DNA from: Bacillota bacterium
GTDB lineage: Bacteria > Bacillota > Clostridia > Lachnospirales > Lachnospiraceae
Direction of reading: 5' to 3'
Length of the DNA stretch: 12,742 nucleotides
NCBI GenBank assembly: GCA_023393095.1
Contig: JAEWMT010000003.1
Location: 1 to 12,742, forward strand
The translations under genes were made by a program, and so were the position numbers. The notes under the pieces are model-generated. The model had not been told where the DNA came from. It did not search any database and saw nothing but the letters and a program-made list of their open reading frames with translations. This document shows, one piece after another, positions 1 to 7,162 of this stretch (position 1 is its first letter; each line of letters starts with the position of its first letter).

Positions 1-938
1 TCACAGGCTTTAGTAATATGGTAGGTAGCTTTATCAGTTATTTATCCAAATCCTCCGGTGTAAAGAACAAAAAAGTTGCTATTTTCCCTGGCTTTGTAAA
101 TCCGGGTGATATGAGGGAAATGAAAAGAATAGCAAAGGAAATGGGAATCGCCTATACCATGCTTCCGGACACCAGTGGTGTCATGGATAGCCCAATGACC
201 GGTAAATTTGAAATGTATCCAAAGGGCGGCACAACAGTGGAAGAAATTATTAATCTGGGTGATTCAATTGCAACTTTAGCATTGGGCAAATCTTCCAGTG
301 AGGCACCAGCAGAAATCTTGACAAAGAAATGTAATGTACCCCACAAAATCCTTCCTTTACCGATTGGGATTGGAAGAACGGACGAATATATTATGGCATT
401 ACAGAACTATTCCAAGTGTGAAGTTCCCTATACGCTGGAGGAAGAAAGAGGTCAGCTGGTAGATATACTGATTGACATTCATCCTTACACTTATAATAAA
501 AAAGTAGCAATATTCGGAGATCCGGATACCGTACTCAGTCTGGCAGAATTTGCACTTGAAATGGGAATGATTCCGAAGTATCTGGTTACTGGTACTCCTG
601 GTGAAGCATTTGAGTCCGCAGCAGAAGAACTGCTAATGAAGTTTGGTGTAGAAGGCTGTAAGGCTAAAGCTGGTGGAGATTTATTTGAATTGCATCAATG
701 GATAAAGGAAGAAGGCGTAGATCTGATGATAGGCACTACCTATGGAAAGTATATTGCAAGAGCAGAGGATATTCCATTTGTAAGAGCCGGCTTCCCAATT
801 ATCGACCGATATATCCATTCCTACATGCCGCTTATCGGATATAAGGGTGGTATGAGAATGGCCGAAATGATAAGTAATGCACTGATGGATCGACAGGATA
901 GAGATGCTGCAGAAGAAGATTTTGAAATGGTAATGTAG
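1..938 (+). CDS. nifK: Nitrogenase MoFe protein beta subunit NifK (5'-truncated by window edge)
   Basis: Beta subunit of the molybdenum-iron protein of nitrogenase, which pairs with NifD in a cytoplasmic alpha2beta2 tetramer and carries part of the P-cluster. The reading frame is open from base 3, where the residues TGFSN precede the first in-window Met at 18, so the ORF enters from upstream and the Met at 18 is internal. About 311 residues are present. From memory the C. pasteurianum protein is about 458 residues, so roughly 147 are missing, including the P-cluster cysteines. Family hallmarks seen are GFVNPGDMREMKRIAKEMG near the start, LGKSSSEAP, the segment KKVAIFGDPDTVLSLAEFA, and the C-terminal block GTTYGKYIAR...VRAGFPIIDR...LIGYKGGMRM. 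It is the first gene of the in-window nif operon, 238 bp upstream of nifE. NifE/NifN paralogues are excluded by the C-terminal block and by the position before nifE. Confidence 0.96.
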   Translation, partial: TGFSNMVGSFISYLSKSSGVKNKKVAIFPGFVNPGDMREMKRIAKEMGIAYTMLPDTSGVMDSPMTGKFEMYPKGGTTVEEIINLGDSIATLALGKSSSEAPAEILTKKCNVPHKILPLPIGIGRTDEYIMALQNYSKCEVPYTLEEERGQLVDILIDIHPYTYNKKVAIFGDPDTVLSLAEFALEMGMIPKYLVTGTPGEAFESAAEELLMKFGVEGCKAKAGGDLFELHQWIKEEGVDLMIGTTYGKYIARAEDIPFVRAGFPIIDRYIHSYMPLIGYKGGMRMAEMISNALMDRQDRDAAEEDFEMVM

Positions 939-968
939 AAATATTATGAAATATATGTTTCGGTACCT

Positions 969-1000
969 ATGCGTCGCAAATTATTTACTTGCGACAGCAT
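969..1000 (+). other. Stem-loop just downstream of nifK
   Basis: GTCGCAA (973-979) pairs perfectly with TTGCGAC (989-995) around a 9-nt loop. ATGC (969-972) and GCAT (997-1000) extend the stem past a single bulged A at 996. It starts 30 nt after the nifK stop. No T-tract follows (the next bases are AAACCCGG), so it does not look like an intrinsic terminator. A 3'-end-protecting or processing hairpin on the nif mRNA is a reasonable inference. Confidence 0.6.
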
Positions 1001-1028
1001 AAACCCGGAACTAGATTATAGCATTCGG

Positions 1029-1148
1029 GTTGATTATCCTTGCTTTACTTACACCTGTTTCCCTTTTTACGCCGTAATGCCATGTATTGAACATGGCATT
1101 GCGATACGGCGTAAAAATATTGGCACAAGGAAAATAAGGATAATCAAC
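1029..1148. repeat. Long nested inverted repeat A, nifK-nifE gap
   Basis: A 120-bp palindromic block fills most of the nifK-nifE gap. The outer arms GTTGATTATCCTT (1029-1041) and AAGGATAATCAAC (1136-1148) match 13/13. The middle arms TTTTTACGCCGTA (1064-1076) and TACGGCGTAAAAA (1105-1117) also match 13/13. The inner arms AATGCCATGT (1076-1085) and ACATGGCATT (1091-1100) match 10/10 around the 5-nt loop ATTGA. Spacers between stems are imperfectly paired. It ends 13 nt before the nifE Shine-Dalgarno. It has no T-tract and no convincing ORF. It could be a MITE-like insertion or an RNA processing/stability structure. Confidence 0.85.
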
Positions 1149-1176
1149 TTGATGATTATAGAAAGGAAGTGGAGCC

Positions 1177-2568
1177 ATGGATGACTGTAAACTGCAAAGA
1201 GAATCCAAACGATCAGACAACGCTGTATTACTTGAGGCAAGGAAGGATTTTGTTATGACAAAGCAGGAGGGCTGTAGCGGGAATGGATTACGGTGTGACA
1301 GCAATAGTGTGTCAGGTGCTGTCAGCCAGAGAGCCTGCGTTTATTGCGGGGCTAGGGTTGTACTGAATCCAATTACGGATGCCTTTCATATCGTTCATGG
1401 ACCGATCGGCTGTGCTAGTTATACCTGGGATATCCGCGGCAGCCTCAGTAGTGGTGATGATTTATATCGTAACAGCTTCTCCACCGATCTTCAGGAGCAG
1501 GACGTTATCTTTGGAGGTGAGAAGAAGTTGACTGCGGCCATTGACGAAGTGGTAAGTAATTATCATCCAAAGCTTATCTTTGTCTATGCCACCTGTATCG
1601 TTGGAGTCATAGGAGATGATGTGGATGCGGTATGTAAATCCATGTCAGACAAATATGGAATCCGGGTGCTACCTGTGAAATCCCCGGGATTTTCCGGTAA
1701 CAAATCCGTTGGATATAAGATGGCATGCAATGCAATTATGGAGCTACTCCTACCTCATAAGCATAAGGGAAAGAAAAAGGGAATAAATATTCTTGGCGAT
1801 TTTAATCTGGCCGGAGAAGTATGGATTGTAAAGGAATATTTAAGAAAAATAGGAATACCGGTTATTGCAACAATTACTGGTGATTCTGATTATGAAACCT
1901 TAATTAAGGCACCGACAGCAGAACTGAACATCGTCCAATGCGCCGGATCAAGTACCTATCTCGCAAAACGGATGGAGGAAGAGATGGGAATTCCATATAT
2001 TAAGATTAGTTTTTATGGAATTGAAGATACTTTGAATTCTTTGGTCAGGATTGCAGAGGCTCTGAGAAACGAGGAGGCGAAACAGAAAGCGCTTGAATTT
2101 GGGGTTCAGGAAACAGCAAAGCTTCAGGAATTTATAACATTATATCGAAGGAATTTGGAAGGAAAAAAAGCTGCTATCTATGTTGGAGGCGGCTTTAAAG
2201 CAATTTCATTAATACGTCAATTTCACTCTCTGGGGATGCAAACAGTTGTAGTCGGTACCCAGACCGGTAAAAAAGAGGATTATGAAATGATAGAGAGTAT
2301 TGTAGATAAGGATACCGTGATTCTTGATGATGCAAACCCAGCCGAACTAGAGAAGTTCATGAAGGAAAGAGGAGCAGATATCCTGGTTGGGGGTGTGAAG
2401 GAACGTCCTCTGGCTTATAAGCTTGGAATTGCCTTTTGCGATCATAATCATGAGCGAAAACATCCGTTATGTGGATTTGACGGAGTTGTAAATTTTACAA
2501 AGGAAATCAATCTAAGTATGAATAACCCGGTCTGGAGGTACATCAGAAAGGAGTTTGCGGTAAATTGA
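1177..2568 (+). CDS. nifE: FeMo-co scaffold protein NifE
   Basis: NifE forms an alpha2beta2 scaffold with NifN, on which NifB-co is matured to FeMo-co before transfer to apo-NifDK. The 463-residue protein has the conserved N-terminal block QRACVYCGARVVLNP, HIVHGPIGCASYTWDIRGS and RNSFSTDLQEQDVIFGGEKK. Cys54, Cys79 and Cys140 (VYATCIVGVIGDD) have nearly the same spacing as the NifE cysteines known to bind a bridging [4Fe-4S] cluster in Azotobacter (C37, C62, C124). The start at 1177 has AAAGGAAG at 1162-1169 with 7-nt spacing. The family N-terminus (here LLEARKDFV) lies upstream of the alternative Met at 1255, which supports the longer form. The scaffold partner NifN is the next gene, fused to NifB. 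Large stem-loop regions flank the gene on both sides. Confidence 0.96.
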   Translation: MDDCKLQRESKRSDNAVLLEARKDFVMTKQEGCSGNGLRCDSNSVSGAVSQRACVYCGARVVLNPITDAFHIVHGPIGCASYTWDIRGSLSSGDDLYRNSFSTDLQEQDVIFGGEKKLTAAIDEVVSNYHPKLIFVYATCIVGVIGDDVDAVCKSMSDKYGIRVLPVKSPGFSGNKSVGYKMACNAIMELLLPHKHKGKKKGINILGDFNLAGEVWIVKEYLRKIGIPVIATITGDSDYETLIKAPTAELNIVQCAGSSTYLAKRMEEEMGIPYIKISFYGIEDTLNSLVRIAEALRNEEAKQKALEFGVQETAKLQEFITLYRRNLEGKKAAIYVGGGFKAISLIRQFHSLGMQTVVVGTQTGKKEDYEMIESIVDKDTVILDDANPAELEKFMKERGADILVGGVKERPLAYKLGIAFCDHNHERKHPLCGFDGVVNFTKEINLSMNNPVWRYIRKEFAVN

Positions 2569-2577
2569 CATACTTAA

Positions 2578-2745
2578 TAGGTAATTGCGAAACTATATTG
2601 TTTCTGTAATTGTATACACAGCAGATACATATTTCTCCGCTCCAACGCTTCCTTCGGGCCAAGTGTTTTAACACTTTACTTTCGCTCCGAAATAGTATTT
2701 GCTGTGTATACAATATCTATAATTAATGAGTTTCGCAATTACCTA
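2578..2745 (+). repeat. Dispersed palindromic element B, copy 1 (nifE-nifN-B gap)
   Basis: A 168-bp palindromic element fills the nifE-nifN-B gap. The outer arms TAGGTAATTGCGAAACT (2578-2594) and AGTTTCGCAATTACCTA (2729-2745) match 17/17. The inner arms ATTGTATACACAGCA (2609-2623) and TGCTGTGTATACAAT (2700-2714) match 15/15. The core has its own hairpin, AAGTGT (2661-2666) with ACACTT (2671-2676). A second copy lies reverse-complemented at about 5994-6142. The shared core includes CTCCGCTCCAACGCTTCCTT, and the two differ mainly by an insertion of roughly 15 bp here that holds the core hairpin. There is no coding capacity. A MITE-like or REP/BIME-like dispersed element is likely; orientation is arbitrary. 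Confidence 0.9.
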
Positions 2746-2773
2746 ACATTCTTATTATAGAAAGGAGGACTGT

Positions 2774-5449
2774 ATGAGAGGAACTTTAGTAAATTTAAAT
2801 GTAAATCCATGTAAAATGTGTATGCCGATGGGTACAATGACTGCCTTGTATGGTATTAAAAAATGTATCTCCATCCTCCATGGATCCCAGGGCTGCAGTA
2901 CCTATATCCGCCGTCATATGGCAACCCATTATAACGAGCCAATTGATATAGCCTCTTCTTCGTTAACCGAGGAAGGCACGGTATATGGTGGCGAAAAAAA
3001 TCTTATTCAAGGGTTGCTTAATTTGATTTTGGTTTATGAACCTGAGGTAATCGGAGTAGCGACTACCTGTCTTGCCGAAACCATTGGTGAAGATATAAAC
3101 AGGATTATAGATAAATTTTATATAAACTATCCGCAGTACAGATCCACTACCATAATTGGCATACCATCGGCAGGATATGCGGGAACACAGTTTGAAGGTT
3201 TCATGACCGCGCTGTATAGAATAGTCAAAACAGTGCCCATGAATTCCGAAAAAAATGAAAAGCTTAATATTGTGACAAGTCAGCTTTCACCGGCTGATAC
3301 CAGATATTTGAAAAACCTTTTGGAAGGGTTTGAGCTAGATTATATCCTGCTTCCTGATTTGTCCGAGAATCTTGACGGAGGGTTCCAGGAGGTCTATCAA
3401 AAGCTTCCACAGGAAGGAACAGATATTAGGGATATCAAACAAATGGCAGGGGCGAGATTTACCCTTGAGCTGTCCTCCTTTCTTCCGGATAAAGCTTCAG
3501 TTGCCCAGTATTTATATGATACATACGGGGTTCCCTATAAAAGGTGTAATCTTCCTACCAGTTTACGGGATTGTGATGAACTTGTAGAAATACTTTCTGA
3601 AATTTCAGGAAGGGCGATTCCAAAAAATATCCAAAAGGAACGAGCTCGATTTTTGGATGCCATGATTGATGCGCATAAGTATAACGGGGAAGTAAGAGCT
3701 GCTATTTTCGGGGAACCGGACTTTGTATACAGTACGGTAAGAATGTGTTCCGAAAATGGTATCATGCCATTGATCGCTGCAACTGGAACGAAATGTTTGG
3801 GACTAAAAGAATCTTTGATGAATGAAATTAAGCCAATTTCTGATATTTATCAGATAGAACGATTTGAAATTCTAGATGAGGTAGATTTTCAAACAATCGA
3901 AGAATTGGCGAGGGAGCTTAACGTTAACCTTCTGATTGGAAATTCCGATGGTAGGAGAATTGCCGAAAAGCTGGGAATTCCATTGGTGAGACGGGGATTC
4001 CCGATTCATGACAGAATGGGCGGACAAAGGCAAAGAATTTTAGGATATGAAGGAGCATTAAGTTTTCTGGATGATATCTCTAATGAAGTACTTGCAAAAA
4101 AAGAAACCAGCTTCCGGGAAGAACTTTATAAAAAATATTATAAGAGTGAAAAAAGAAATTCAGACGAATTAAGAAAGGAGCAAGATTCTATGATTAAGGA
4201 AAATCAGACAATGAAAACCATAGAAGAAAGGACAGCAACACATCCCTGTTATAATTGTCAGGCTCATCAATATGCAAGAATGCATCTGCCGATTGCTCCT
4301 AAGTGCAACATCAGCTGCAATTACTGTCTAAGAAAATATGACTGTCCAAATGAAAGCAGGCCGGGAGTTACAACAAGTATATTGAAGCCGGAGGAAGCCT
4401 TACAAAAGTATTTGGAGGTTAAGAAAAAAGTCCCTAACTTATCCGTTGTAGGTATCGCTGGACCTGGTGATGCACTTGCTAATTTTGAAGAAACGAAAAA
4501 GACTTTGGAGCTTATCAGGGAGCAGGATCAGGATGTCACCTTCTGTTTATCAACCAATGGATTGATGCTGCCACAGTATGCAAGGGAGCTGATTAATCTT
4601 GGTGTTTCCCATGTTACGGTGACGATGAATGCCATAGATCCCAGAATCGGCGCTCAGATATATAAATATGTGGACTACATGGGAATAAAATATTATGGTG
4701 AAGCAGGTGCTGCTATATTAATGTCAAACCAACTGGCTGGAATCAGCATGCTTACATCAGAGGGGATTATCTGCAAAGTTAATATTGTTATGTTAAAAGG
4801 TATTAATGAAATGCATATCCCATCGGTGGTTGAAAAGGTCAAGCAAATAGGTGGAACAATTACAAATATTATGCAGTTAATCCCTGTTGAGGGAAGTGTA
4901 TTTGAACATTTGCCATTGGTCAGCAATGTTGAAATAATGCAGATGCGTAAAAAATGTGGTGAAACAATGAAGCAGATGTATCACTGTAGACAGTGCCGTG
5001 CGGATGCAATTGGAACCCTGGAAAAAGACTTGTCTATAGAATTTAATGCCTGTCATAAGCCGTCTGAGAATGAGTTAAATCAAAGCAATCGTATGATGAG
5101 TGCAATTCAAGTAGCAGTAGCAACAAAAAGCGGTATGATTGTGGATCAGCATTTTGGTCAGGTATCAGAATTTTATGTATATGAATATCTTAATGGAACT
5201 GCAGTTTTCAAGGAAAAAAGATCGGTGAAAAAATATTGCCCCGGACCATCAGAATGTGATGACAACGAGGGGCGTATGGATTCGATTATTCGGACGATAT
5301 CCGATTGTAATGCGGTGATTGCGATGAGAATTGGAGATGCACCCAAACAGAAATTACTAAACCGGGGAATCAAGGCCTTTACAACCTATGACAGGATAGA
5401 GGATTCAGTGAAATGGGCGGTGAATGAAATGCAGTCCAATCATAAATAG
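2774..5449 (+). CDS. nifN-B: NifN-NifB fusion: FeMo-co scaffold subunit plus NifB-co synthase
   Basis: An 891-residue cytoplasmic fusion. Residues 1-440 are NifN, the NifE partner: HGSQGCSTYIRRH with Cys41, GVATTCLAETIGED at 95-108, and the end block LLIGNSDGRR...VRRGFPIHDR...LGYEGALSF. Residues 440-485 are a charged linker. Residues 486-765 are the NifB radical-SAM domain, which builds the 8Fe carbide-containing precursor. It has HPCYNC (Cys492, Cys495), the SAM [4Fe-4S] motif Cys511-x3-Cys515-x2-Cys518, AGPGDALAN at 562-570, and YHCRQCRADAIG (Cys738, Cys741). Residues 777-885 are a NifX/NafY-like cofactor-binding domain (VATKSG, VDQHFGQVSEFYVYE). AAAGGAGG at 2761-2768 is 5 nt before the ATG. 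From memory the same fusion occurs in C. pasteurianum. I see no frameshift or missing key cysteine. An internal start near 4190 is listed separately. Confidence 0.96.
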   Translation: MRGTLVNLNVNPCKMCMPMGTMTALYGIKKCISILHGSQGCSTYIRRHMATHYNEPIDIASSSLTEEGTVYGGEKNLIQGLLNLILVYEPEVIGVATTCLAETIGEDINRIIDKFYINYPQYRSTTIIGIPSAGYAGTQFEGFMTALYRIVKTVPMNSEKNEKLNIVTSQLSPADTRYLKNLLEGFELDYILLPDLSENLDGGFQEVYQKLPQEGTDIRDIKQMAGARFTLELSSFLPDKASVAQYLYDTYGVPYKRCNLPTSLRDCDELVEILSEISGRAIPKNIQKERARFLDAMIDAHKYNGEVRAAIFGEPDFVYSTVRMCSENGIMPLIAATGTKCLGLKESLMNEIKPISDIYQIERFEILDEVDFQTIEELARELNVNLLIGNSDGRRIAEKLGIPLVRRGFPIHDRMGGQRQRILGYEGALSFLDDISNEVLAKKETSFREELYKKYYKSEKRNSDELRKEQDSMIKENQTMKTIEERTATHPCYNCQAHQYARMHLPIAPKCNISCNYCLRKYDCPNESRPGVTTSILKPEEALQKYLEVKKKVPNLSVVGIAGPGDALANFEETKKTLELIREQDQDVTFCLSTNGLMLPQYARELINLGVSHVTVTMNAIDPRIGAQIYKYVDYMGIKYYGEAGAAILMSNQLAGISMLTSEGIICKVNIVMLKGINEMHIPSVVEKVKQIGGTITNIMQLIPVEGSVFEHLPLVSNVEIMQMRKKCGETMKQMYHCRQCRADAIGTLEKDLSIEFNACHKPSENELNQSNRMMSAIQVAVATKSGMIVDQHFGQVSEFYVYEYLNGTAVFKEKRSVKKYCPGPSECDDNEGRMDSIIRTISDCNAVIAMRIGDAPKQKLLNRGIKAFTTYDRIEDSVKWAVNEMQSNHK
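4174..4192 (+). promoter_or_regulatory. Internal Shine-Dalgarno and ATG at the NifN/NifB junction
   Basis: Inside nifN-B, AAAGGAG at 4174-4180 is followed after 9 nt by an in-frame ATG at 4190 (Met473 of the fusion). It sits in the charged linker, about 20 residues before the first conserved NifB motif HPCYNC. Translation from here would give a 419-residue protein with complete NifB and NifX-like domains. It may be a working internal start or the relic of a formerly separate nifB. The sequence match is clear; use in vivo is inference. Confidence 0.5.
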
Positions 5450-5585
5450 AAAATATTTAAATTTGGTTAGGGTGTCATAAGTCAGATTTATGTAAAGAAA
5501 TGAATATGTGTACATATATATACATATTCATTGATTCACCTTATAGATGACTTATGACACCCAAACCAAATATATTTAGATTTTC
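5449..5585. repeat. Long inverted repeat C, nifN-B-fdx gap
   Basis: A 137-bp hairpin begins at the last base of the nifN-B stop codon. The strongest arms are 5462-5484 and 5548-5570: 23 bp with one mismatch, sharing the core GGGTGTCATAAGTCA on the left and its complement on the right. Inner arms ATGAATATGT (5500-5509) and ACATATTCAT (5522-5531) pair 10/10. Weaker pairing continues outward to GAAAAT (5449-5454) and ATTTTC (5580-5585). The sequence differs from elements A and B. It could be a MITE, or an mRNA structure or attenuator, since T-rich sequence follows the right arm. No ORF is present. Confidence 0.85.
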
Positions 5586-5657
5586 TAATTTTTAAAAACA
5601 AAACATAATTCATAAAAAGTATTCATTACAACGTATTATTTAAAGGAGGTTATTATT

Positions 5658-5966
5658 ATGGTAAAGCTAAAGCATCATATCTTTGTTTGTACCAGCTGCA
5701 GGATCAACGGGCAGCAGAAGGGTTTTTGCTACTCCAAGGATTCAGTGAATGTTTTACAAAAATTTATGGAAGTAATTGAAGATAATGATTTATCCGGTGA
5801 GGTCATGATAACAAATACAGGATGTTTTGGTATTTGTGATAAGGGACCGATTGCCGTAGTTTATCCCGAGGGCATTTGGTACGGTAATCTGACGGAAGAT
5901 GATGTGGAAAAGATAGTAGAACAGCATATCATGGACGGAATACCGGTGGAAGAACTACAAATATAA
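5658..5966 (+). CDS. Thioredoxin-like [2Fe-2S] ferredoxin, nif-associated
   Basis: A 102-residue soluble [2Fe-2S] electron carrier. It has the same length and cysteine layout as the C. pasteurianum [2Fe-2S] ferredoxin as I recall it: Cys11, Cys14, Cys24, Cys56 and Cys60. In that protein Cys11, Cys24, Cys56 and Cys60 bind the cluster and Cys14 does not. Visible motifs are HHIFVCTSCRINGQQKGFCY, TNTGCFGICDKGP and YPEGIWYGN. AAAGGAGGT at 5642-5650 is 7 nt before the ATG. Its place between nifN-B and nifV-omega fits a nitrogenase-linked role. The clostridial homologue is reported to interact with the MoFe protein, though its exact redox job is not settled. An isolated NuoE-like subunit is unlikely given the length and context. 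Confidence 0.93.
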   Translation: MVKLKHHIFVCTSCRINGQQKGFCYSKDSVNVLQKFMEVIEDNDLSGEVMITNTGCFGICDKGPIAVVYPEGIWYGNLTEDDVEKIVEQHIMDGIPVEELQI

Positions 5967-5993
5967 TTCTAAATCCGCAGAACCTAATATGTA

Positions 5994-6142
5994 TTTATTT
6001 GCGAAACTCGAAAACAGTAGATATTGTATACACAGCAAATACTATTCCGGAGCGGAAGTTAAGCCCGAAGGAAGCGTTGGAGCGGAGGAATATGTATCTG
6101 CTGTGTATACAATTGCAAAGACTAAATTGTTTCGCAATTATA
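5994..6142 (-). repeat. Dispersed palindromic element B, copy 2 (fdx-nifV-omega gap, inverted)
   Basis: This is the reverse-complement copy of the element at 2578-2745. Inner arms ATTGTATACACAGCA (6023-6037) and TGCTGTGTATACAAT (6099-6113) are identical to copy 1. Outer arms are shorter and imperfect: TTTGCGAAAC near 5998-6007 with GTTTCGCAATTA (6129-6140). The core GAAGCGTTGGAGCGGAGG is the complement of the copy 1 core with one substitution. It lacks the AAGTGT/ACACTT hairpin of copy 1. An in-frame ATG at 5999 inside the repeat makes the nifV-omega frame look 59 codons longer than the family; this is chance read-through of the element. Confidence 0.9.
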
Positions 6143-6175
6143 GATCTTATGTATTGCAAAGGGGGAATTGGCAAA

Positions 6176-7162
6176 ATGATTAAGTTAATAGACAATACCC
6201 TAACAACTCTGGATCGAAATCTGCCATCAAAAGAAGAGTTGCATCTATTTGCTGAATTATTATTTAAAATTGGTGTAGATGCCGTAGAATTATCAGTTAA
6301 GGCTTTTGAACAAATGGGGTTTTTACCAGAGAACCGTAAATTCATTTTGGATATTGACTTTATTGATGATATCAAGCAATATCCAGGCTTTTACCGTTAT
6401 GTAAGCCGGCATGAAGCTTCTTTCGATGAAATGATTTATGAACTACAGTTGAACGATATCAGAGAGATTCTCCGGTTAAGAGCGTTAAGAAACTGTAAGG
6501 AGATTCGCATTGTTGGACTGGATGATTTAATATGCAATGATTCTTATGAAAAGATCTTTGGTGAAATAAAGCAAATTCTGCCACGAAGCATGATTAATTT
6601 CTGCCCTGAAAATACATATCATTGTGCCAGTGCATTGGCTGTACAATGGGCAGCCGAATTCGGTGGTGATATAACCACAAGTTTTGCTGGCTGCAAAAAT
6701 AATGCAGCTACAGAAGAAGTGATAATGGCAATGCGTTTATCGGTTCGCTATAAAGTGAATCGTGATTTAACCATATTACCACAGCTGACTCGTCTTTATG
6801 AAAAAATTACAGGAAAGCCCATCGGAAATAAGAAAGCTATCATTGGAAAAAACATCTTCAAAGTGGAAGCCGGCATTCATGCGGATGGTATGAAGAAAAA
6901 TCCAGCTACTTATGAAGCGTACGATCCAAGAATAGTTGGGGGCAGAACACAGCTGGTTATCGGGAAACATTCAGGTACAAAAGCTGTGATTTATAAACTG
7001 GAGGAACTTGGACTACCAGCTCTGAATGACAGTTTTATTAATCTTATATTAACAAATGTAAAAGAAATATGTATGACAAATAATAAAAGTCTTAGTGATA
7101 CAGAATTTATCAATTTGGTAAAGGAGGTATCCCGTTATGAAAAAAGAAAAATATATTGTTGA
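6176..7162 (+). CDS. nifV-omega: Homocitrate synthase omega subunit NifV-omega
   Basis: One of two polypeptides forming the split clostridial homocitrate synthase, which condenses acetyl-CoA and 2-oxoglutarate to the organic ligand of FeMo-co. The 328-residue protein keeps the C-terminal part of the DRE-TIM family: AGIHADGMKKNP at 232-243, VGGRTQLVIGKHSGTKAV at 254-271. Its N-terminal barrel looks catalytically degenerate. DNTLTTLD (6-13) stands where DTTLRDGEQ is expected, PENTYHC replaces the HxHND metal site, and GCKNNA replaces GERxGN. Catalysis is therefore presumably supplied by NifV-alpha. I chose ATG 6176 because AAAGGGGGAA at 6158-6167 precedes it and the family sequence starts there. 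The upstream in-frame ATG at 5999 lies in repeat B. The last 26 nt overlap nifV-alpha. Confidence 0.88.
   Translation: MIKLIDNTLTTLDRNLPSKEELHLFAELLFKIGVDAVELSVKAFEQMGFLPENRKFILDIDFIDDIKQYPGFYRYVSRHEASFDEMIYELQLNDIREILRLRALRNCKEIRIVGLDDLICNDSYEKIFGEIKQILPRSMINFCPENTYHCASALAVQWAAEFGGDITTSFAGCKNNAATEEVIMAMRLSVRYKVNRDLTILPQLTRLYEKITGKPIGNKKAIIGKNIFKVEAGIHADGMKKNPATYEAYDPRIVGGRTQLVIGKHSGTKAVIYKLEELGLPALNDSFINLILTNVKEICMTNNKSLSDTEFINLVKEVSRYEKRKIYC

Noticed and set aside
969..1000. Hairpin after nifK as an intrinsic terminator
   Set aside because: No T-tract follows, and the downstream nif genes have no convincing promoter of their own.
969..1184. Small plus-strand ORF of 71 codons (and a 97-codon minus-strand ORF at 1011-1304) in the nifK-nifE gap
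   Set aside because: Both lie across inverted repeat A and, for the second, the nifE start. Neither has a ribosome binding site or recognisable protein pattern.
2578..2745. CRISPR or tandem repeat array between nif genes
   Set aside because: The repeats are inverted arms of single palindromes, not regularly spaced direct repeats, and no cas genes are present.
5586..5657. Possible fdx promoter (TTCATA-18-TATTAT near 5609-5638)
   Set aside because: In such AT-rich sequence weak matches are expected by chance; the -35 is poor.
5999..6175. Upstream ATG for nifV-omega
   Set aside because: The extension is encoded largely by repeat B and is not part of the family; a good ribosome binding site precedes 6176.
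5995..6375. Minus-strand ORF of 126 codons over repeat B copy 2 and the nifV-omega start
   Set aside because: It is antisense to a well-supported gene and a palindromic repeat, with no family features.
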